From Myripristis murdjan (Eukaryota > Chordata > Actinopteri > Holocentriformes > Holocentridae), in assembly GCF_902150065.1 (NCBI RefSeq), contig NC_044002.1:25042400-25106399 (forward strand): 64,000 nt of DNA, given 5' to 3'. A program made the translations under genes and the position numbers. The notes under the pieces are model-generated. The model ran no database searches and was not told where the DNA came from. It worked only from the letters and a program-made list of their open reading frames with translations. Shown piece after piece: positions 59,711-64,000 of this stretch (position 1 is the first letter of the stretch; the number at the start of each line of letters is the position of its first letter).

Positions 59711-60035
59711 AATGTGAGAGAGAGACACTCGGATGCAGACCTCCTTTAATAAACTGATACACTAAATAACCACAAACCACCACATTAATTACTGTGATGA
59801 AACAACACAGCATGCATCAAATATCATATCATCCATAATGCATATCAGAATAATTTCCCTTTTATTTATTATTAGTAGTAGCAGTAGAAGTAGTCATGTA
59901 ATATCTAATTACATCTCAATTTATTATGCTAATAATATTACAATAATTAGGATTAATTATTATAAATTTCGAATGTATTTAATATATTTTTGAAAGGTAA
60001 TTGAAAAATGTTGAACCTGTCCATGATTTTTAGAA

Positions 60036-60076
<41 letters not shown>

Positions 60077-60242
60077 CAGTAGTAGTAATAGTAGTGGTAT
60101 AGTACACATATTATTAGTATTCTTCTTATTATTATTTTGTCATTATTATTATCATCATTGGTGTTGCTGTTGTGATCATTAATATGATCATTGTTTTATT
60201 GATTGATTTATTGATTGGAGAGCAAGAGACAGCGCAGCAAAG

Positions 60243-60318
<76 letters not shown>
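60243..60318. repeat. (TC)n microsatellite
   Basis: This is a pure TC run of about 75 bp immediately before the CCAAT-box-containing segment. A (GA)n run follows at about 60457-60488. Confidence 0.95.
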
Positions 60319-60323
<5 letters not shown>

Positions 60324-60330
60324 CTGACTC

Positions 60331-60454
60331 CTGATTGGTTCATCCGGCGACGCTCTCCAATTTTCCTGGCGGCCAATCAGCTTCCTGTATTGACTGCGGT
60401 AATGAATGCATTACACCCTTCACGTTCCCGGCATGCATTGTGTGCTGGAGGGAG

Positions 60455-60489
<35 letters not shown>

Positions 60490-60608
60490 CTGAGGAGGAG
60501 CGGAGCGCAGAGGAAGAACAAGCAGCAGCAGCAGCATCAGAGGAAGAAGAAGAAGGAGAAGAAGAAGAAGAGGAGGAAGAGGAGCAGCCATCGGACGCAC
60601 TCTGTCAG
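60331..60608 (+). promoter_or_regulatory. Putative promoter and 5' exon of a gene extending right of the window
   Basis: Two CCAAT boxes (ATTGG at 60334-60338, CCAAT at 60373-60377) precede a purine-rich, CAG- and GAAGAA-rich stretch. That stretch ends in a good splice donor (CTGTCAG|GTAAAC, exon end about 60608). A CpG-dense, GC-rich block follows to about 60740. This looks like a vertebrate promoter with a noncoding first exon and a long first intron. No coding exon of such a gene is seen to 64 kb, and the direction is inferred only from the donor. Confidence 0.4.
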
Positions 60609-60803
60609 GTAAACTGCGTGTTTTTGCGCACCGAGCGCGCCGCGGCTCCGCGGCTTCGCGCGCCGGGCTGCGGGGGTTTTGCGTGCTCGCCTCGCGCCGC
60701 GGTGCTGCGTGCGGCGGTTTCCGGCCAGCGGCAGCCGCCACGCTGCTACTACACTTATAGATTTATTTCTAATCAGATAGGATCGGGATTATAGTGTGTT
60801 TCG

Positions 60804-60865
<62 letters not shown>

Positions 60866-60954
60866 TGATGCTGCTGCGGGATGCGGGGATTCCCTCCTCT
60901 CGCTGCAGCCTCAGTCACTCCGCTTCGGCTTGCATCTCATTTCTCATTTCCCCT

Positions 60955-61001
<47 letters not shown>

Positions 61002-61101
61002 GGGGGTGGGGGGTTCCGGGGCTGGTGTCAGCTGTTATGAGCCACGTTTCACGCTCCTGCATCCTGATGAGCGGACACACACACACACACACACACACAC
61101 T
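60804..61101. repeat. Cluster of (GT)n and (CA)n microsatellites
   Basis: Two GT runs (60804-60864 and 60959-60999) and one CA run (61076-61101) lie within 300 bp. Cys/Val-rich frames across them are artefacts. From 61.1 to 64.0 kb I see no supportable gene. Confidence 0.95.
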
Positions 61102-64000
61102 GATGCAGAGAGCTGGACCAAAACACAGCAACATGGATTCATGATTTCCTGGAAATCTGGGAAAATGTGGAAATGTGGAAATGTTGAAAGGTGGAATTGC
61201 AGAGCAGCTGGTGGCTCTCGGCCTCGTGATGGCGGTTGTTTCATTTGCAGCAGCTTCTTATTTAGCAGTAATTCACCAACAGCAGCCTGCATCTGAATAA
61301 ACAGGGAGTTCTCATTAATATTAAAAATACCTCTGAAGAGGGAGGGGGCGGTACGAGTCACCACACCCGGACGCTGATTGGATATGAATTCCGATTCAAT
61401 ATTTCAATATATCGTGCAATTTTGATTTTTTTGTAACCCTGCACTATTGGAAACTGACGGCGTGTTCGGGCCACTGTAAGAGAGAGAAAAAAAATACAGA
61501 GCTGAGGAAAAACTTAAATTTATGAGAAACAAAATCGGACATTCTCTGAGATTATGAAGACACAAATAATTTTTGTTGTTAGTGAGAAGATTATCCTGGT
61601 GATTTGAGCCCAGAGTTGTTGCTGTTCATGATGCTGATGCTGTTACTGCAGTTTCTCCAGGGAGGCTGCAGGTGACTTTAAAATTCATAAAAATTAGGCC
61701 TTAAAAGTCATTAAACTGTCTGAACTTTGGATTCATGAGCTCCTGAGTTCATCACACATTTTACATGGTTTATCCACCTGCTCCTATATCAGAAATATAA
61801 AGAAGAAGAAGCATTTTTCTTGTAAATTTTTATGAGTTTTTTTTCTCATAATTTTCCCCCAGGGCTGTGGGGGAAAATGGCTGAATCACACTTCCAAAGA
61901 GAGTTATCATGCACCTGTCAGTCAAATGAACCGTTGAGCTGAGGCAGCAACATTTTTCTACTACTAATAAAATAAAAGATAGATAGATAGACAGCAGCTG
62001 ATTAAAATACATCACATAAGGTCAAAAAAAACATAAATCACAAGATACAAAAATTCATAAATGTGACTCTGCCCTTGCTAGTGCACAGTATAAAAGACAA
62101 AAGTTTCAATTCAGGCTGCATTAGGCCGTATAAAAACCAACAAGCAGAAACATCATGAATTATCATATATGTAATTTGTGATTGAATCAGTTTTTCCCCC
62201 CGTTCTTATTAGTAAAATGTCTGCAGGTCCGTAAAAAGTCTTAAAATGTCTTTAAATTTAATGTAACAAATGTTTAAAAAGTCAATAGTCTGACATTTGA
62301 ATCGATGAGGTCTAGGTTTCCACATAAACATGTTATCTAGTTTCATTTATCCATCTTTTTAATTTGTTTTCGTGAAAAATTAGCCAGGCTCTTCTGCTGG
62401 TGCACTTCACCTGTTGCAGATTATTCACCCTCCACTTCCTGTCATGCACCGCATTTACATGCACACCAGATTATTCAGCTCAGCGTCTGCAGAGAGAAGT
62501 CCTTGGACTTACCTCTCTCAAGGTGTGTTAAAAAAAAAGAATGCATACATTTAATAAAAAGTCCTAATTTGATATATTTTTCCCCACGAGCAGCTGCAGT
62601 CTAATCTAAAGGAGTCTGACCTTGACACAAGACCAAAATATACAGAATTTACCTTTAACTGCAATCTTGAAAAAAAAATATGCCTTTTCCAAAAAAAAAA
62701 AAAAAGGAGGCTTAGATTTTGTTAATAGTTTCCTTGAAAAGATCTTACACAGTGTTAAATGTAACTCTGAGGCTCAAGCCCACAGCAGGATTAAGACGAC
62801 CTCTGTAATAATCTATGATATTCTCTATAATCTTCCCCTTAAGGTTTATGCACCGTCTGTAGCTGTGAGCAGTGAGTTTATGGTGTCGTTAAGATGTTTA
62901 ATGGTGTTTGTATCTCCTTTGGTGCCAGGGATTTATATATATGCATATGTTTTGTTTTTTTTTGTTGTTTTTTTTTTTGCTGTTTTGCTGTGATACATGA
63001 GTGTTTTTTTATGGGATTATGTATTTGCATTGAGGATGTGGCACATAATTCACGTTTAATTTTGTTGCAGCGTATTTCTCTATTTTTATCTGCACGCATT
63101 ACCTCCTTCGCAGTGGACTGGCTGCTGCTGTCCGGATATTGGTGATAATGACGCCATGCTGCCAAATAAACATGCTGAAATATTAATCAGGCGGTGGGCA
63201 GGCAGGGTGAACTCTCCCTGCTCTCCTCTTTGTCTCCCAGCAGACGCTCCTCAGCGTGAAAACCTCGCTCTGACTGCTAATTATCTTTATGCTTTTTCCG
63301 GTGAAATCATGAACCGGGTAACAACACTGACCTTTTCCTCCCAAATCAATGGCTTCATTTTCTCGCACAACGGCGTGACACCACACCGATCGCAACGGAG
63401 AGAAAAAACCGAGTGTAACGTGCTGTTTGTGTGAGGCGAGGGAGGCGGCTCGTGAATGGAGCTTCCTCCTCAGTTTGGATCGATAAGCTGCCGTCCAGAT
63501 TAAAATGATTCATCAATGCGCAGCCTGTCACGCCCTGAAGGGAGCATGAATGGGCTGAGCTCACTGACACGCCCACCTGGGATCACATGTTCAGCTGATA
63601 TCCAGTTTCTTTAAATTTGTTCATTTTAACATTGAAAATTACAGTGTGATTAGAGATTTCCTCTCATTTGGGTGGGAAAGCCTCTGAAACAGATTTTTTT
63701 AATGCATCATGGGGCCCGGAACCTCTCACTGAACCCAGACTGATGAAATTATTGAGCATCAGCGGCTTTTTAAAGCAAAATCAAACTTTGGTTGTAGTAT
63801 TGGGTTGTATAGTTCCCACACAACAGTGGATTTATATCGCTCCTTTCACTTTCACAGCAAAACAGCCCCCAAAATAATATAACACCAACACCAACAAAGA
63901 AGATTATGACAAAATAAACAGCAACAAGACCCGGTACCCATTTTTTGTGTAATTGCAATTACATGTGAAAGTGCTATCAGGTCGCGTAAGGTTACTATGC

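Noticed and set aside
60340-61296. Cys/Val-rich, Leu/Ser-rich and Arg/Glu-rich frames around 60.3-61.3 kb
   Set aside because: They arise from GT, CA, GA and TC microsatellites and a GAAGAA-rich stretch. There is no family signal.
1-64000. CRISPR arrays, rRNA, true tRNA genes, bacterial operons
   Set aside because: None found. The regular repeats are coding minisatellites or microsatellites, and the only tRNA-like signal is the SINE head at about 9392.

Overview
The window reads as nuclear DNA of a ray-finned (teleost) fish. It holds widely spaced vertebrate exons with GT/AG introns, a fish-type FISNA-NACHT NLR gene, fish LINE and SINE fragments, many CA/GA microsatellites and foldback DNA elements. 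There are no bacterial or phage features. All gene calls come from reading the sequence and from remembered family features; no search was run.

Layout. (1) 0.2-11.2 kb, minus strand: a fish NLRC3/NLRP12-like innate immune receptor. I could assemble 11 coding exons with compatible phases, ending in a short PRY-like stub. Its introns hold a roughly 1-kb foldback element, a LINE remnant and a tRNA-derived SINE. (2) 13.6-53.5 kb, plus strand: three tandem PARP12-like genes, called A (13.6-24.6 kb), B (30.0-41.3 kb) and C (43.3-53.5 kb). Each has 12 coding exons with the same phases, and each model is open from ATG to stop (about 1004, 1227 and 994 codons). Domain order is N-terminal CCCH zinc-finger region, a further CCCH finger, two WWE domains, PARP/ADP-ribosyltransferase domain, then a very long tail of PVPAPVT-like heptads. 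(3) 53.5-60.3 kb: gene-poor, repeat-bearing spacer. (4) About 60.3-60.6 kb: a CpG-rich segment with CCAAT boxes and a possible 5' exon with a donor site, perhaps the start of a gene running rightward out of the window.

Most unusual signal. The last exon of each PARP12-like gene continues past the catalytic domain into 350-580 codons of 21-bp minisatellite coding for Pro-Ala-Val heptads. In A and C the tail ends in a CaaX-type box (CVIA, CVVA), as the long form of mammalian ZAP (ZC3HAV1) ends in CVIS. B instead ends in a partial copy of an internal roughly 34-residue module and has a 3' flank unrelated to A and C, so it lacks the box. Each copy has an ISRE-like element about 80-95 bp before its ATG, and the zinc-finger half of exon 1 is almost identical among copies.

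How it may work together (inference): an NLR sensor lies next to a tandem set of interferon-inducible, RNA-binding mono-ADP-ribosyltransferases. The copies differ mainly in zinc-finger residues, tail length and predicted lipid anchoring, which suggests antiviral paralogues acting at different cell locations.
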